A stretch of 64,000 bases of DNA from Corynebacterium vitaeruminis (GTDB taxonomy: Bacteria > Actinomycetota > Actinomycetes > Mycobacteriales > Mycobacteriaceae): positions 248,001-312,000 of the forward strand of contig NZ_JVVM01000022.1 in assembly GCF_001054325.1 (NCBI RefSeq). Direction: 5' to 3'. Positions 36,583 through 45,654 of this stretch are shown in pieces. The translations under genes and the position numbers were made by a program. Under the pieces are notes generated by a model. It was not told the DNA's origin. It saw nothing but the letters and a program-made list of their open reading frames with translations, and searched no databases. Numbering within the stretch: position 1 is the stretch's first letter; the number at the start of each line of letters is the position of its first letter.

Positions 36583-36870
36583 ATGAATTCCAATCTCAAG
36601 AACCGTGCATTCCTGAGAAACTCGGTAGCTCGAGTAGCCGTAGTTGGTGCAGTCGCAACCGGTGCCACTTTCGGTCTCGCGGCGTGTGGCGATAAGGATG
36701 ACTCCGATACGACTCCAGTCCAGACCACTACGGTGACGTCGACTGAGGAGCTGGACGATGATCGCGATGACGTTGATGACACGGATGATGATCGCGATGA
36801 CGATATGGATGATGACCGTGACGATGACATGGACGACGATGACGATGACGATGACCGTGTGAACAATTAG
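36583..36870 (+). CDS. small lipoprotein with poly-aspartate tail
   Basis: 95 aa from the ATG at 36583 (AGGAGA 5 bp before it). A signal peptide with lipobox (FGLAACGDKDD) predicts lipid anchoring at the outer face of the membrane. After a short Thr/Val stretch, the last 45 residues are almost only Asp and Arg with occasional Met and Val (DDDRDDDMDDDRDDD), encoded by GAT/GAC tandem repeats from about 36757 to 36860. The tail could bind calcium or other cations or positively charged wall components; no known domain is present. It resembles no family I recognise, and repeat-length variation between strains would be expected. Confidence 0.72.
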   Translation: MNSNLKNRAFLRNSVARVAVVGAVATGATFGLAACGDKDDSDTTPVQTTTVTSTEELDDDRDDVDDTDDDRDDDMDDDRDDDMDDDDDDDDRVNN

Positions 36871-36916
36871 TCTTCTGATCGGCGCCGTAGATTTTGTGAA
36901 TTATCGGCCCCACGTA

Positions 36917-36958
36917 ACCCATGAACCCCAGCTCATTAGTGAGCTGGGGTTCATGGGT
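36917..36958. terminator. perfect 19-bp hairpin terminator
   Basis: ACCCATGAACCCCAGCTCA and its exact reverse complement flank a TTAG loop between convergent genes. Only GTTTAT follows on the + strand, but the stem is strong enough to stop transcription in both directions. Confidence 0.85.
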
Positions 36959-36978
36959 GTTTATGGCAGGGACGCTAT

Positions 36979-37695
36979 TTATTGTTCTTCAGTGTCCTGT
37001 TTCTTATTGAGCTCAGCGGCATTACTGACCTTTTCGGCAATATCTGTGGCCTTTTCCTCTGCGTCGGCCCATGGCCCAGAGTCAGAGACCCACACATTGA
37101 GCCGAAGATAATCATTGTGGATGATTGATTTTAAGTAGCCGTCGGTATCGTCGTTGGTTAATTTCCCTGTCTTGTCGTCACTACTCTCTCCGCTAACTAG
37201 AATGATGATCTCCCCGTCGGGATTTTCGAACTCGTACGAGCAGCCAACGCCTAGGGAGCCCCAACTAGTCTTTTTGGCCCCTGTTTCTGCGGGCATGTAG
37301 TCGCGAGCATCGCAGACATTGAGCCAGTCGAGGGCCTTTTTGTAGTTGTAGGCTGCTGCGGCGGCTTGGTCGGACTTGAGGCTCTCGCGATGAGTTTTCG
37401 AGTTCTTGTCCTCCAGCTCATCAATCTTTGTTTGCAGCTCGCTTTCCCGCTCCTCTGCCTGCTGTTGTAACGAGTAAATCTCTTCATTCGCGCTTGCAAG
37501 TTCGGACTCAGCATTCTTACCGCCCATGGCAAAACCTGCCGCGCCGGCAACAATCACTCCGACTGCGCCGAGGATGAGCGGCAACGTCAAGGGTTTACTC
37601 TTTCCGGACTTAGTGCCGGAAGCTCTCTCCGACACTTTCTCGGAAGTGTCCGACTGGTTGCTATTCCACGGATCGATGGGTTCGTGAGCGCTCAT
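36979..37695 (-). CDS. membrane-anchored coiled-coil protein
   Basis: 238 aa. A short polar cytoplasmic N-terminus with Ser/Lys stretch, one transmembrane helix (LPLILGAVGVIVAGAAGFAMGG) near residues 36-57, a 45-residue coiled coil (EEIYSLQQQAEERESELQTK and onward) and an outside domain with two cysteines (LNVCDARDY and LGVGCSYEF) that could pair. No family is recognised. It follows the lipoprotein gene at 37698-38447 with a gap of 2 bp, so the two are one transcript and their products probably meet at the outer membrane face. Confidence 0.72.
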   Translation of the reverse strand: MSAHEPIDPWNSNQSDTSEKVSERASGTKSGKSKPLTLPLILGAVGVIVAGAAGFAMGGKNAESELASANEEIYSLQQQAEERESELQTKIDELEDKNSKTHRESLKSDQAAAAAYNYKKALDWLNVCDARDYMPAETGAKKTSWGSLGVGCSYEFENPDGEIIILVSGESSDDKTGKLTNDDTDGYLKSIIHNDYLRLNVWVSDSGPWADAEEKATDIAEKVSNAAELNKKQDTEEQ

Positions 37696-37697
37696 TT

Positions 37698-38447
37698 TTA
37701 ACCGACTACCTTTACTTTCTGTGCGATTGTGATTGGTTCGAATCCTGGCTGCTGGGCTGTTACAGCAACGATGTATTCACCGGGTTCTGTAAATGTTGCG
37801 TAGGCCTTCTCCCCAAACCGGCGAACGATTTGGCAAGGAGTATGTTGTCCAGTCACGCCTGCGCTGGCACTCGCAGTCGGCTTGCCTTCGGCATCGTAGA
37901 CCTCCATCTTGTTTTCACAGGTTTCAGTTCCTCCGGTCTGGCTGAAATTCCACAGCAACCTGACGTTTGCTTCGCCATCAACCAGGGGATAGGTCAACAG
38001 GCTATTGGACTCCTCGAAGGGAAACGTGATCCGAGCAGTGTTGAAGCCACCCAATTCTTTCTGGTGAGCAGTCGCGTCAATCTTGACGTTTTGGCGCTTG
38101 GCACTACCAGGCTCCATGCCGCCAATTTTGGTCAGCTCCATCGAGCTATTCAGCGTAACTGCACCAGAATCATCGTCCGTATCCGAAAGTTCACTGTTTG
38201 GAGAATTCTTATCCTGCGAACTGTTGGCATATTCCTGCTCTGGCTCTTCCGACCCGGTCGAACTCTCAGTCGAGCTAGGGGTTTCGGATTGTGCATCAGA
38301 AGCAGGGGACGTTTCTGTAACTGTCACCACTGCGGGGGACTCCGGGGCAGCGTTGTTAGCGGGCATACCTGAGCAGCCAATCAGGGTCAGGGCAGTCGCG
38401 GCGGCTGCCGCAGCTAAAACGTGCTTTGAATGAAACTGGGATGACAT
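37698..38447 (-). CDS. secreted lipoprotein of unknown function
   Basis: 249 aa from the ATG at 38447, preceded by GGAGG at 12 bp; this start gives a normal lipoprotein signal ending TLIGCSG, while the upstream in-frame ATG at 38495 would add an awkward Arg-rich leader and has no ribosome binding site. A Ser/Thr/Glu/Pro-rich linker of about 70 residues leads to a beta-rich domain with a cysteine pair (GTETCENKME and HTPCQIVRR). No family is recognised. It is the first gene of a two-gene leftward operon and divergent from accessory block 2. Confidence 0.72.
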   Translation of the reverse strand: MSSQFHSKHVLAAAAAATALTLIGCSGMPANNAAPESPAVVTVTETSPASDAQSETPSSTESSTGSEEPEQEYANSSQDKNSPNSELSDTDDDSGAVTLNSSMELTKIGGMEPGSAKRQNVKIDATAHQKELGGFNTARITFPFEESNSLLTYPLVDGEANVRLLWNFSQTGGTETCENKMEVYDAEGKPTASASAGVTGQHTPCQIVRRFGEKAYATFTEPGEYIVAVTAQQPGFEPITIAQKVKVVG

Positions 38448-38639
38448 GGGCGTTAAAAACCTCCGAGTTAAGCGCCGAATAAGCGTTTTCTTCATCTGCT
38501 TGACGACGCTATAGCGGAGACCTCAGAAGCGGTACGGGAGTTCTCCCGGTGACTTTCACTACCCGTGCAGGCTTAACTAAATCCTGTCGGGTTCAGCGAA
38601 TTGATCGTTGGACAGAGGATCGAGGGAAAGAACCGTTTA

Positions 38640-39398
38640 ATGAATCTCCAACAGCTGAAAGATGCGGCCAAAAGCTACTTCTTAAGAACCACAGATATTG
38701 TGAAGGATGTTCCAGATCGCACTAAAGGTTGGCGCGGTGATTTGGAAGATCAGGGAATTATTCCGAACCGTGTTGGTGTAGATCAAGAAGGTCGTATCAT
38801 TCCGCCATTTTTTGTCTGGTGGGCACCCTGGATGTTTCGAGTCATACTAATTATCGCCGGATTCATAATTGGCGGAATTTTGGAATCCATCAATAGTGGA
38901 CCATATCCAGATACGGCGATGTTGATTCCATTCGCCATGGGGTTTGCGATGTGGTTCTTGCGAAATCAGACTAGTTGGATTCCCGGCCTCATTATCACGG
39001 TGCTGGCAGTCACCGCAGCATCGCTTATGTCTAAAAGCGTCCTTATTTCGCTCGAAGCATTAATCCTTTTCGCTCTCGTAGTCCTAGTGGAATACATCTA
39101 CGCTCGCGCCGCATTCGACTACAACACTGCCGCGGCGTTTGAAGAGATGAAGCAGGCGCTTTCCACGTACGGCACTGCCTATGAGCTTGAAGAACGAGAG
39201 GACACCAACGTCAACGGAGAGACTCTGACAACTGTCTCCGCACTTGATTCGGGACGCCCTGCTCGGGCAATGATTCGACTGTTGCCGGAGCATGTAGACA
39301 CCGGATGGCTTATCGCAGTAGATCCCGCCAGGCGGTTTATGACAGGCCTATCTCCAGAACAGCGTGTTCGCATCAGTGAGATTCAGGAGCAGATGTGA
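38640..39398 (+). CDS. multi-TM membrane protein, first gene of accessory block 2
   Basis: 252 aa from the ATG at 38640 (GAGGGAAAG upstream). A charged N-terminus of about 60 residues, four hydrophobic segments (MFRVILIIAGFIIGGIL, MLIPFAMGFAMWFL, IPGLIITVLAVTAASLM, LEALILFALVVLVEYIY) and a C-terminal soluble domain of about 80 residues. No family is recognised. It shares a start-stop overlap (the next GTG lies in its last codons), which places it at the head of the seven-gene operon with GrpE-like, Hsp70, kinase and FHA proteins. Confidence 0.72.
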   Translation: MNLQQLKDAAKSYFLRTTDIVKDVPDRTKGWRGDLEDQGIIPNRVGVDQEGRIIPPFFVWWAPWMFRVILIIAGFIIGGILESINSGPYPDTAMLIPFAMGFAMWFLRNQTSWIPGLIITVLAVTAASLMSKSVLISLEALILFALVVLVEYIYARAAFDYNTAAAFEEMKQALSTYGTAYELEEREDTNVNGETLTTVSALDSGRPARAMIRLLPEHVDTGWLIAVDPARRFMTGLSPEQRVRISEIQEQM

Positions 39399-40696
39399 GT
39401 CTGAATCCCGCAGTTCGAGACAACCTAGCTGAAAACTTATTTTCACCAGGCGCAGTGCCAACGGGCGCCAAGTTAGCTCAGCTGATTGCTGACATTCCCA
39501 TGGGCGGAGATGCCTCTTCCTCGGATTTTTGGGAAGCGCGTGTCCGTTTAATTCGAGACCTGTTGTTCTTCGGTAAGCAGTCCCAGCGTGCACTGGACAT
39601 CATCGATGAGCTGCACACCGAAGATTTCGTTGACGCGGTGCGAAAGAAGTTTGGTGTTTCCTTTCGACTTGTTCTCAAACGAGTACAGCGTCCTCAGTAC
39701 TTCTTCACTGATGTGCAGATGAAGGCAGTTAAAGAGGGATTCTTGAAGCCGTATGCAAAGGGCAGCGGAAAAGCGATTACCGAGCACGGGCTTGAAGAGT
39801 TCTTTGATCGGATATTGGTTCCAACGTCTAACCGCATGGAGCTCCGTGAATACGTCGACGTTGAAGATAGCCAGGAAATTGAGACTGGTCCAACGAACAA
39901 CGCGGAGAAACGAGTCTGGGCGGCCTTTGATGAGGCCAGTAGTGCAAATACCGACATTCGGTCGATTGCAGATGTCATTGCGAGCGGCTTTCGCGAACAG
40001 TCCGAAGGCGCTATCGACGGCAACCCCATCGATAGCGACATGCTGAAGAGTGCAACGAAATCCATCGGTGCGAGTTTTCGTACCGGCTCGCCAGAGGCTG
40101 AAACCCGCACCGGTCTTATTCGAAGGTTGCAAGCAGTCGATAATCCAGCGGATTTAGTGACTCGACATACTTTCGGTCTGCTTAACGACGGAACGTCGCT
40201 GGACCCAATGAGACTTCGTAAAGAATTGCAAATTGCTGAGGGAGCCTACTGTTCTAGTTCCGATTCAACAATTGAGAATCGCATTCTTCAAAACGTCAAT
40301 CATGACGATGTCCTGAAGGCTGATACCGGAAGGGGAAAATCGGGTTTTAAGACGCCCCATACCGATGAAGGGGATGCGATTGCCAAGGAGTTATTACGAT
40401 TTCTTTCTCCATTTGTTGTGCTCGGTTTAATAGTGCAGTTCATGCAGGAAGGTAATGGATTTATTGCTGTACCGGTTCTGGCTATTTTTGTCGGTATCTT
40501 GTGGGCGTTGGTAAAGAAGCGAGTGGCAAAACGATGGATTGCTGTTTTTGGAATCGTATATTTCATTGCCATGGGGGTTATAAATGATAATTTCTATGAA
40601 TTAGGATGGGTTCTATTTTCTATATTTATCATTACATTTGTGTCGATTGCCTATCTATTCGCTAAGGGTAAGGAGTATAAAAATGGGGTTCTTTAA
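39395..40696 (+). CDS. soluble-domain protein with C-terminal membrane segments
   Basis: 433 aa; GTG start overlapping the previous stop by 4 bp. The first 310 residues are soluble and helical with charged stretches (LIRDLLFFGKQSQRALDIID, VRKKFGVSFRLVLKRVQRP); the last 100 hold three or four hydrophobic segments (FVVLGLIVQFMQEG, FIAVPVLAIFVGILWALV, WIAVFGIVYFIAMGVI, WVLFSIFIITFVSIAYLF). Given the Hsp70 and GrpE neighbours, I looked for a J-domain HPD motif and found none. Function unknown. The DNA is visibly more A/T-rich near the end than the flanking housekeeping genes. Confidence 0.7.
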   Translation: MSLNPAVRDNLAENLFSPGAVPTGAKLAQLIADIPMGGDASSSDFWEARVRLIRDLLFFGKQSQRALDIIDELHTEDFVDAVRKKFGVSFRLVLKRVQRPQYFFTDVQMKAVKEGFLKPYAKGSGKAITEHGLEEFFDRILVPTSNRMELREYVDVEDSQEIETGPTNNAEKRVWAAFDEASSANTDIRSIADVIASGFREQSEGAIDGNPIDSDMLKSATKSIGASFRTGSPEAETRTGLIRRLQAVDNPADLVTRHTFGLLNDGTSLDPMRLRKELQIAEGAYCSSSDSTIENRILQNVNHDDVLKADTGRGKSGFKTPHTDEGDAIAKELLRFLSPFVVLGLIVQFMQEGNGFIAVPVLAIFVGILWALVKKRVAKRWIAVFGIVYFIAMGVINDNFYELGWVLFSIFIITFVSIAYLFAKGKEYKNGVL

Positions 40697-41582
40697 TAAC
40701 AAAAAGGATGAAAATAAAAGGTCGGATAAACATTCAGACGGTCGTGCTGATGAGTATCAGGAACGAGATCCTAAGTATCCGGAGGTTGACTTCGGTGGAG
40801 CGCATAATTTCGCCCCGCTGCCGAATTTTGATGAGTCCTTCGGTCCCCGGGGCACGGTCGACAACGGTGATACCACAGGTCAGGAGCCGGTCGAGTATTC
40901 CGGAGATCCAAAACTAGACACCGACGAAGCTGCATGGTCCAAGGTTGAGAACGCCGAATTTGGCGGTGTTGAATTTGGTGGTGCCGAGTTTGGCCATGAT
41001 GAAGACACGACGGAAGGAGCTCCAGCCCAGCAGGACATTCCTCCCGCGACAGTGGAAGAGCTCCCAGAAACGGATGCCGAAAGTACCGCAGGTGTTGCGG
41101 CCGGGAACGTCGTAAAGCAGTTGGATTTGATTCAAACTCGGCTGGACACAATGAACGCAGTACTGCGCTCTCAAAGTGAAGAGTTGGAAGCGCTGACTGA
41201 TCGTCGTTGGTACGCCCAGTTGATGCCCCTGGCGGAAAAGTTGGCGGCCATCCATGACGGGATTTGCGCTGACCTTTCGCGGCTCGAAGAAACTACCGAA
41301 ACTGATGGCAGTGACCTGTATTCGACCTTGGATTTCCTGCAGGACTCGATTGCAGATGCGCTTCAGTCCATGGGAGTGGCAATTACAGAGGCGAAGGTGG
41401 GCGATGCCTTTGATTCTTCAATTCACCGTCGTACCAAATTCGCGGATTCAGATAACCCCGCGCTGCACCGCACGCTAGCGCCATCACGACGAATCTCGCA
41501 CTACTACACCTTCACCAGTTCTACCAGCCCAATTGTGGTGGCCAAGGCGCCGGTCACGGTGTACCGGCAGAGCGGCAACTAG
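40683..41582 (+). CDS. divergent GrpE-like nucleotide exchange factor
   Basis: 299 aa from the ATG at 40683, with AAGGAG upstream and a 14-bp overlap with the previous gene. The first 130 residues are acidic and disordered with short repeats (NAEFGGVEFGGAEFGHDE). A coiled coil (VVKQLDLIQTRLDTMNAVL, residues about 142-160) leads to a C-terminal part matching the layout of GrpE: LQSMGVAITEAKVGDAFDSS near residue 226, then a beta domain ending SPIVVAKAPVTVYRQ. In GrpE this end reads FDPxxHEA and VIRPAxVxV. With Hsp70 as the next gene it probably serves as its exchange factor. The similarity is remote and judged by eye. Confidence 0.65.
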   Translation: MGFFNNKKDENKRSDKHSDGRADEYQERDPKYPEVDFGGAHNFAPLPNFDESFGPRGTVDNGDTTGQEPVEYSGDPKLDTDEAAWSKVENAEFGGVEFGGAEFGHDEDTTEGAPAQQDIPPATVEELPETDAESTAGVAAGNVVKQLDLIQTRLDTMNAVLRSQSEELEALTDRRWYAQLMPLAEKLAAIHDGICADLSRLEETTETDGSDLYSTLDFLQDSIADALQSMGVAITEAKVGDAFDSSIHRRTKFADSDNPALHRTLAPSRRISHYYTFTSSTSPIVVAKAPVTVYRQSGN

Positions 41583-41697
41583 GCCAAAACTCGAGTCTGA
41601 ACAGAGCACAGCTCGAGTCCGGCCAGCACACAACTAGAGCGCTGACACGGCAAAAGAAGTCAAGAATCCAACAGATTTCAGAATAAGGAGAAAAATC

Positions 41698-43317
41698 ATG
41701 GCTGAACGTATCTACGGCATCGATCTGGGCACATCCAATAGCGCAATTTCCTACGTGGACTCACTGGGTGTTCCTGTCATTCAAGAAAACCTCGACGGTG
41801 ACCTGTCGACACCAAGTGTGGTGTGGTTTGAATCGCAGGCCAATACCGTTGTCGGAAAGCTAGCGCGTGAAGAGAAGCTCTTCAGCCCCAATGACGTTGT
41901 CGAGCTGGTGAAGCGGAGCATCGGCACCGATAAGAAATGGAATTTCAGCGGGAAGGCGTACACCCCGGAGGAGATTTCCTCATTGATTTTGCGCTCGTTG
42001 GTTCCAGACGAAGCAGCTGACGACGAAATTTCGGCAGTTATTACTGTGCCGGCATATTTTGGTGCGAAGGAGCGCGAGGCAACTCGCAACGCAGGGCAGA
42101 TTGCTAATTTCAATGTGTTGGAGCTGGTAGCAGAACCGGTTGCTGCGGCCCTCTACTACGACTCCAAGCAGCCTCTAAAGGACAAGACCTTGCTGGTGTA
42201 TGACCTCGGAGGCGGTACATTCGATGCCACGATTGTGCAGGGGATTGACAACACCTTCCGGGTTATTGCCACCGACGGTGATGCTCGACTGGGCGGTGCT
42301 GACTGGGATAAGGCGCTTGGTGAATTTATCCTGGATAAATTCATTGAGCAGACTGGTGACGAGGAGGCGGAAAACGATGAGACCTTCGTCGCTAAGTTGC
42401 ATGAGCAGACGGTGAACTGTAAAGAGGCGCTGAGTAATGCGGAAAGCGCCACTGTGCGACTTGCCAGTGACTCCGGTTCCCGCGCCAAGATTGCCGTTAC
42501 CCGCGAAGACTTGGAGCGTGTCACGGCGCCATTGCTCGAGCAGACGGAGATTCCTTTGACCCGTGTATTGGAGACGGCAAAGGAAAAGGAGCCGGGACTG
42601 ACAATTGATGAGGTCATCCTGGTGGGTGGATCTTCGCGAATGACCGCCGTAACCAAACTGGTGGAGCGTCTGACGGGTAAGAAGCCACTGTTGGTTGAGC
42701 CTGATCTAGCCGTTGCTAAGGGTGCTGCCCTTGCTGCGATGATCAGCAAGCTCGGGGGAGTGGTTAATGCTGAGTCCAGCCCTGCTGTCCAACAGCAGTC
42801 AATTGCGCAGATTGCGGCTGAGACAGGGATTGACGCTGGGCAGCTAGCCGCGCTGTCGGAGAAGAAGGTGGCAAATGTATTGCCAAAGTCGATTGGCATT
42901 CGAGTTGTTGATCACCTGAACAACCCGTACATCGACTATCTGGTCAACCAGAATGACATGATTCCGCTGTCTGAGCCGGTGGTCCGGGAGTATTCGACCG
43001 TAGCTGATGGCCAAGAGGAAGTAGATTTGACGCTGTACCAGCAGGCCAGCGACGTTCCATCCGAAGATGTCGCTCTCAATGACATCATTAGTGGTTCGGA
43101 ATCTATGCTGACAGGAATCCCACCGTTACCCAAGGGCCAGCCAATTCAGGTTAAGTTCTTTGTAGCGGCAGACGGCATGATTACCGTGGAAGGTACTCAC
43201 GTTCCATCGGGTCGCTCAATCGAGTCACACGTACGAATTGGTGTGATGAATGAGGAAGAGATTTCGGCTGCTCGCACGACGATGATGAAGGTTTCTGTCA
43301 GCCAAGGAGATAACTGA
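41698..43317 (+). CDS. lidless Hsp70 (DnaK-like) chaperone
   Basis: 539 aa with AAGGAG before the ATG. The actin-like ATPase domain is complete: GIDLGTSNSA (residues 7-16), the AVITVPAYF block, VLELVAEPVAAALYY, DLGGGT (169-174) and EVILVGGSSRMTAV. The substrate-binding beta domain is short (PKSIGIRVVDHLNNPYIDYL to ESHVRIGVMNEEE) and the C-terminal helical lid of DnaK, about 100 residues, is missing. It is therefore not the housekeeping DnaK but a specialised family member, likely paired with the GrpE-like protein upstream and acting on a membrane or signalling client from this operon. The next gene starts on its stop codon (TGATG). Confidence 0.9.
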   Translation: MAERIYGIDLGTSNSAISYVDSLGVPVIQENLDGDLSTPSVVWFESQANTVVGKLAREEKLFSPNDVVELVKRSIGTDKKWNFSGKAYTPEEISSLILRSLVPDEAADDEISAVITVPAYFGAKEREATRNAGQIANFNVLELVAEPVAAALYYDSKQPLKDKTLLVYDLGGGTFDATIVQGIDNTFRVIATDGDARLGGADWDKALGEFILDKFIEQTGDEEAENDETFVAKLHEQTVNCKEALSNAESATVRLASDSGSRAKIAVTREDLERVTAPLLEQTEIPLTRVLETAKEKEPGLTIDEVILVGGSSRMTAVTKLVERLTGKKPLLVEPDLAVAKGAALAAMISKLGGVVNAESSPAVQQQSIAQIAAETGIDAGQLAALSEKKVANVLPKSIGIRVVDHLNNPYIDYLVNQNDMIPLSEPVVREYSTVADGQEEVDLTLYQQASDVPSEDVALNDIISGSESMLTGIPPLPKGQPIQVKFFVAADGMITVEGTHVPSGRSIESHVRIGVMNEEEISAARTTMMKVSVSQGDN

Positions 43318-43910
43318 TGACCGACGATCGCACTCTAATCCCGGGCGTCGATGACATTGACAGCGGTGCAAATTCCGATACTGATGGTCGAAATCGGAAG
43401 ATTCTGCTGTTCGTGCTCGCCATTCTGGTTGTCGTCATCCTGGCAATGGTGGTCTGGATCCTAAATTTCCGCTCTAACCAGCAGGATAACGCCGACGGGT
43501 TGTTTGAAACCACTGAAAGCACCGAAGTGGAAGTCTCGCCGTCCTACTATGTGGGCGATGATCAGGAACCAACCTCGACCACAATCGCACCGCCTGCCGA
43601 CGATCGGTTCGTAGACCCAGAGGTCTTAGCTTCGACCGTTGATCCGACGTGCCCGACGCTGCAGAGTGCCTGGTCAAATCAGGGCTCCGATATGGACTGT
43701 GAAGCATATTACGAGGTAGTGCGGGCGCTCAGTAAACAGCGGCAAGAGCAAGGAACACTGCCAAAGCAGACGACAATCGAGATTGAGTATGACGGTCAGC
43801 CACTGACGATGGAATGCCAAGAAGTTTCGCCTAATTATGATTGCCGCTCTGAGTCTGGGATTCAGATTATGGTGGGTAATCTCGATGGGTCTGGGCAACG
43901 GAACCGATGA
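43317..43910 (+). CDS. single-pass membrane protein with cysteine-containing outside domain
   Basis: 197 aa, coupled to both neighbours by overlapping stop/start codons. A polar N-terminus of about 30 residues is followed by one transmembrane helix (ILLFVLAILVVVILAMVVWIL), a Thr/Glu-rich stalk and an outside domain with cysteines in DPTCPTLQS, MDCEAYYE, MECQEVS and YDCRSES, suggesting two disulphides. It resembles in layout the protein at 33549-34409. Function unknown; the coupling suggests a fixed ratio with the Hsp70 and the kinase. Confidence 0.7.
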   Translation: MTDDRTLIPGVDDIDSGANSDTDGRNRKILLFVLAILVVVILAMVVWILNFRSNQQDNADGLFETTESTEVEVSPSYYVGDDQEPTSTTIAPPADDRFVDPEVLASTVDPTCPTLQSAWSNQGSDMDCEAYYEVVRALSKQRQEQGTLPKQTTIEIEYDGQPLTMECQEVSPNYDCRSESGIQIMVGNLDGSGQRNR

Positions 43911-45502
43911 CTGATCTTCCCCAGGTAGGCGATATTTTTGAGGGCTACGAGGTTGAAGCTCTCATCGGTGCCGGTAATATGGGGACGGTTTTTCGAGTAC
44001 GGAATCCCAAGCTGGGCCGAAACGAAGCACTGAAAATCGTCCCACTGCCGGAAGAGGCCAGTGCCTCTAAGCGAATGGAGGCACTGTTCCAGAACGAGGT
44101 TTCTATCGCAGCCACTGTTCACGTTCCCAACGTTGTGACCGTGTTCGATGGCGGGCGAGCCGGGAACCTGCTCTGGTTCACCATGACTCTTATTAGCGGT
44201 AATTCGTTGGGCGCTGAGCTGGCCGAGTATCCTCCGCGCACTTTCGATAAGAGCGAGGTCATGTCGATTGGTGTGGAGATTGCTACCGCGCTAGATCGGC
44301 TAGCAAAGCACGAACCAGCGGTGATTCATGGTGATGTAAAACCATCAAACATCGTCGTAGAGCGGGATTCGTCGGGGCTTGTGTTAAGTGCGACGCTTGT
44401 GGATTTCGGTGTATCAACCGCCACTGAAATCGACAGTGTTGGCGTGACCAATCGTGTTGCCGGCTCATTGCCCTACATGGCGCCAGAGATCTTCACTAAG
44501 GGTTGCATTAGTGCAGCTAGTGACGAGTATGCGTTTGCGTGCACGATATTCGAGCTGTTGCAGGGATATAAGGCATTTCCAGCTACTGACGCGGCCAGTG
44601 CGCGGCAATTGCACTGCGGTAAGCGACCGGTTACCAACCTCGGTGCGGTAGTTGATTCGGTCTTCGCCAAGGCGTTGGCGGTTGACGCCGATGAACGCTA
44701 CGAATCCTGCAATGCGTTTATTAGCGATCTCATTGCTGCGCTAAATGGTGGTGCCGTCGAGGTTCGCAATCCGAAGAACCGGAAGAAAGCGCTTGCAGCG
44801 TTCTCTGTAGTGGCATGTCTAGGCCTTATTGGTGGCGGCATTGTTGTTGCCGAACGTAGCGGCATTGGAGATGGCGGTCTCTTTAGTGCCAAGCACTTGG
44901 CACAGCCAGTAGCTATCGGGGGTTCTGCGGAACCAATGCGACTTCGCGCTCCCGATTTGGCGAAGGGGCCTCGGATTCCGGTGGGTGACCGATGGACCCT
45001 TACGTCGTTAAGCGACGTCCCCATCGGCGAGAAGAGCTGGCAGGGGATTCAGCGGATGGGAACATTCAACGGTGCTGCATATCACGCGACGCAGTTTGCT
45101 TCAGCAGATGAATTCTTGCTGCCATTTCGCCACGGCATTGATGAGAAGAAGCCGATTGCAGAGGCTGAAAATGACAAATGGCGTGGTGAAATTCTGGATG
45201 CCGTGAGCAAGAACCGGTCAGTGGCTGAACCAGCTGGCTCTGAAGTGGTGAAACTGCGAATGGAGCCCGATGGTCGCCGGCTGGATGTCCTACAAACGTC
45301 AGGTTCATTTCAAGCTGTGAACAGCGAAGGTTCCGAGGCAGCACGACCGATTAATTACTGCTTGGTTCAACCGGCGGAAAGTTCTGCGCCATCCAGTCCC
45401 GAAGTGCTTCGTCCGGTATTTGTCGTTTTGACTGAAGGCGATCCTTGTCCTGCTGCCTATGACACGGTGGCGGCGTGGGCAATGCAAACTACGACGAATT
45501 AA
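43907..45502 (+). CDS. receptor-type Ser/Thr protein kinase (non-RD)
   Basis: 531 aa. The kinase domain has the glycine loop IGAGNMGTVF (residues 20-29), ALKIV with the ATP-anchoring lysine, the catalytic loop HGDVKPSN (141-148), DFG (166-168) and PYMAPE. HGD replaces the HRD of PknB-type kinases, so activation by activation-loop phosphorylation may differ; the catalytic Asp, Lys and Asn are present, so it should be active. One transmembrane helix (AAFSVVACLGLIGGGIVVA, about 300-318) leads to an outside domain of about 200 residues without PASTA repeats. An FHA protein follows, a likely phospho-reader. ATGA overlap with the preceding gene shows operon coupling. Confidence 0.88.
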   Translation: MTDLPQVGDIFEGYEVEALIGAGNMGTVFRVRNPKLGRNEALKIVPLPEEASASKRMEALFQNEVSIAATVHVPNVVTVFDGGRAGNLLWFTMTLISGNSLGAELAEYPPRTFDKSEVMSIGVEIATALDRLAKHEPAVIHGDVKPSNIVVERDSSGLVLSATLVDFGVSTATEIDSVGVTNRVAGSLPYMAPEIFTKGCISAASDEYAFACTIFELLQGYKAFPATDAASARQLHCGKRPVTNLGAVVDSVFAKALAVDADERYESCNAFISDLIAALNGGAVEVRNPKNRKKALAAFSVVACLGLIGGGIVVAERSGIGDGGLFSAKHLAQPVAIGGSAEPMRLRAPDLAKGPRIPVGDRWTLTSLSDVPIGEKSWQGIQRMGTFNGAAYHATQFASADEFLLPFRHGIDEKKPIAEAENDKWRGEILDAVSKNRSVAEPAGSEVVKLRMEPDGRRLDVLQTSGSFQAVNSEGSEAARPINYCLVQPAESSAPSSPEVLRPVFVVLTEGDPCPAAYDTVAAWAMQTTTN

Positions 45503-45654
45503 GCGATAACGCCGAGAATATTTGTTATATTTCGGATAACTATCATGAATGCCAGTCACTTCAGCCGTCGTTGGGCGATTCCCCCCAGGAGCGTTGGGTA
45601 GGGTTCCTGATTCGCGGTTGGTGGCTGGTGGTGCGAGAGAAAGGCCTGGTCAAC

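Noticed and set aside
39395..40696. J-domain (DnaJ) partner for the Hsp70 operon
   Set aside because: No HPD motif or J-domain helix pattern anywhere in the operon, so I do not call a DnaJ.
45475..45654. N-terminal 60 codons extending the FHA protein upstream
   Set aside because: The extension overlaps the kinase end, has no ribosome binding site, and precedes a GTG with a strong one that gives a normal FHA start.
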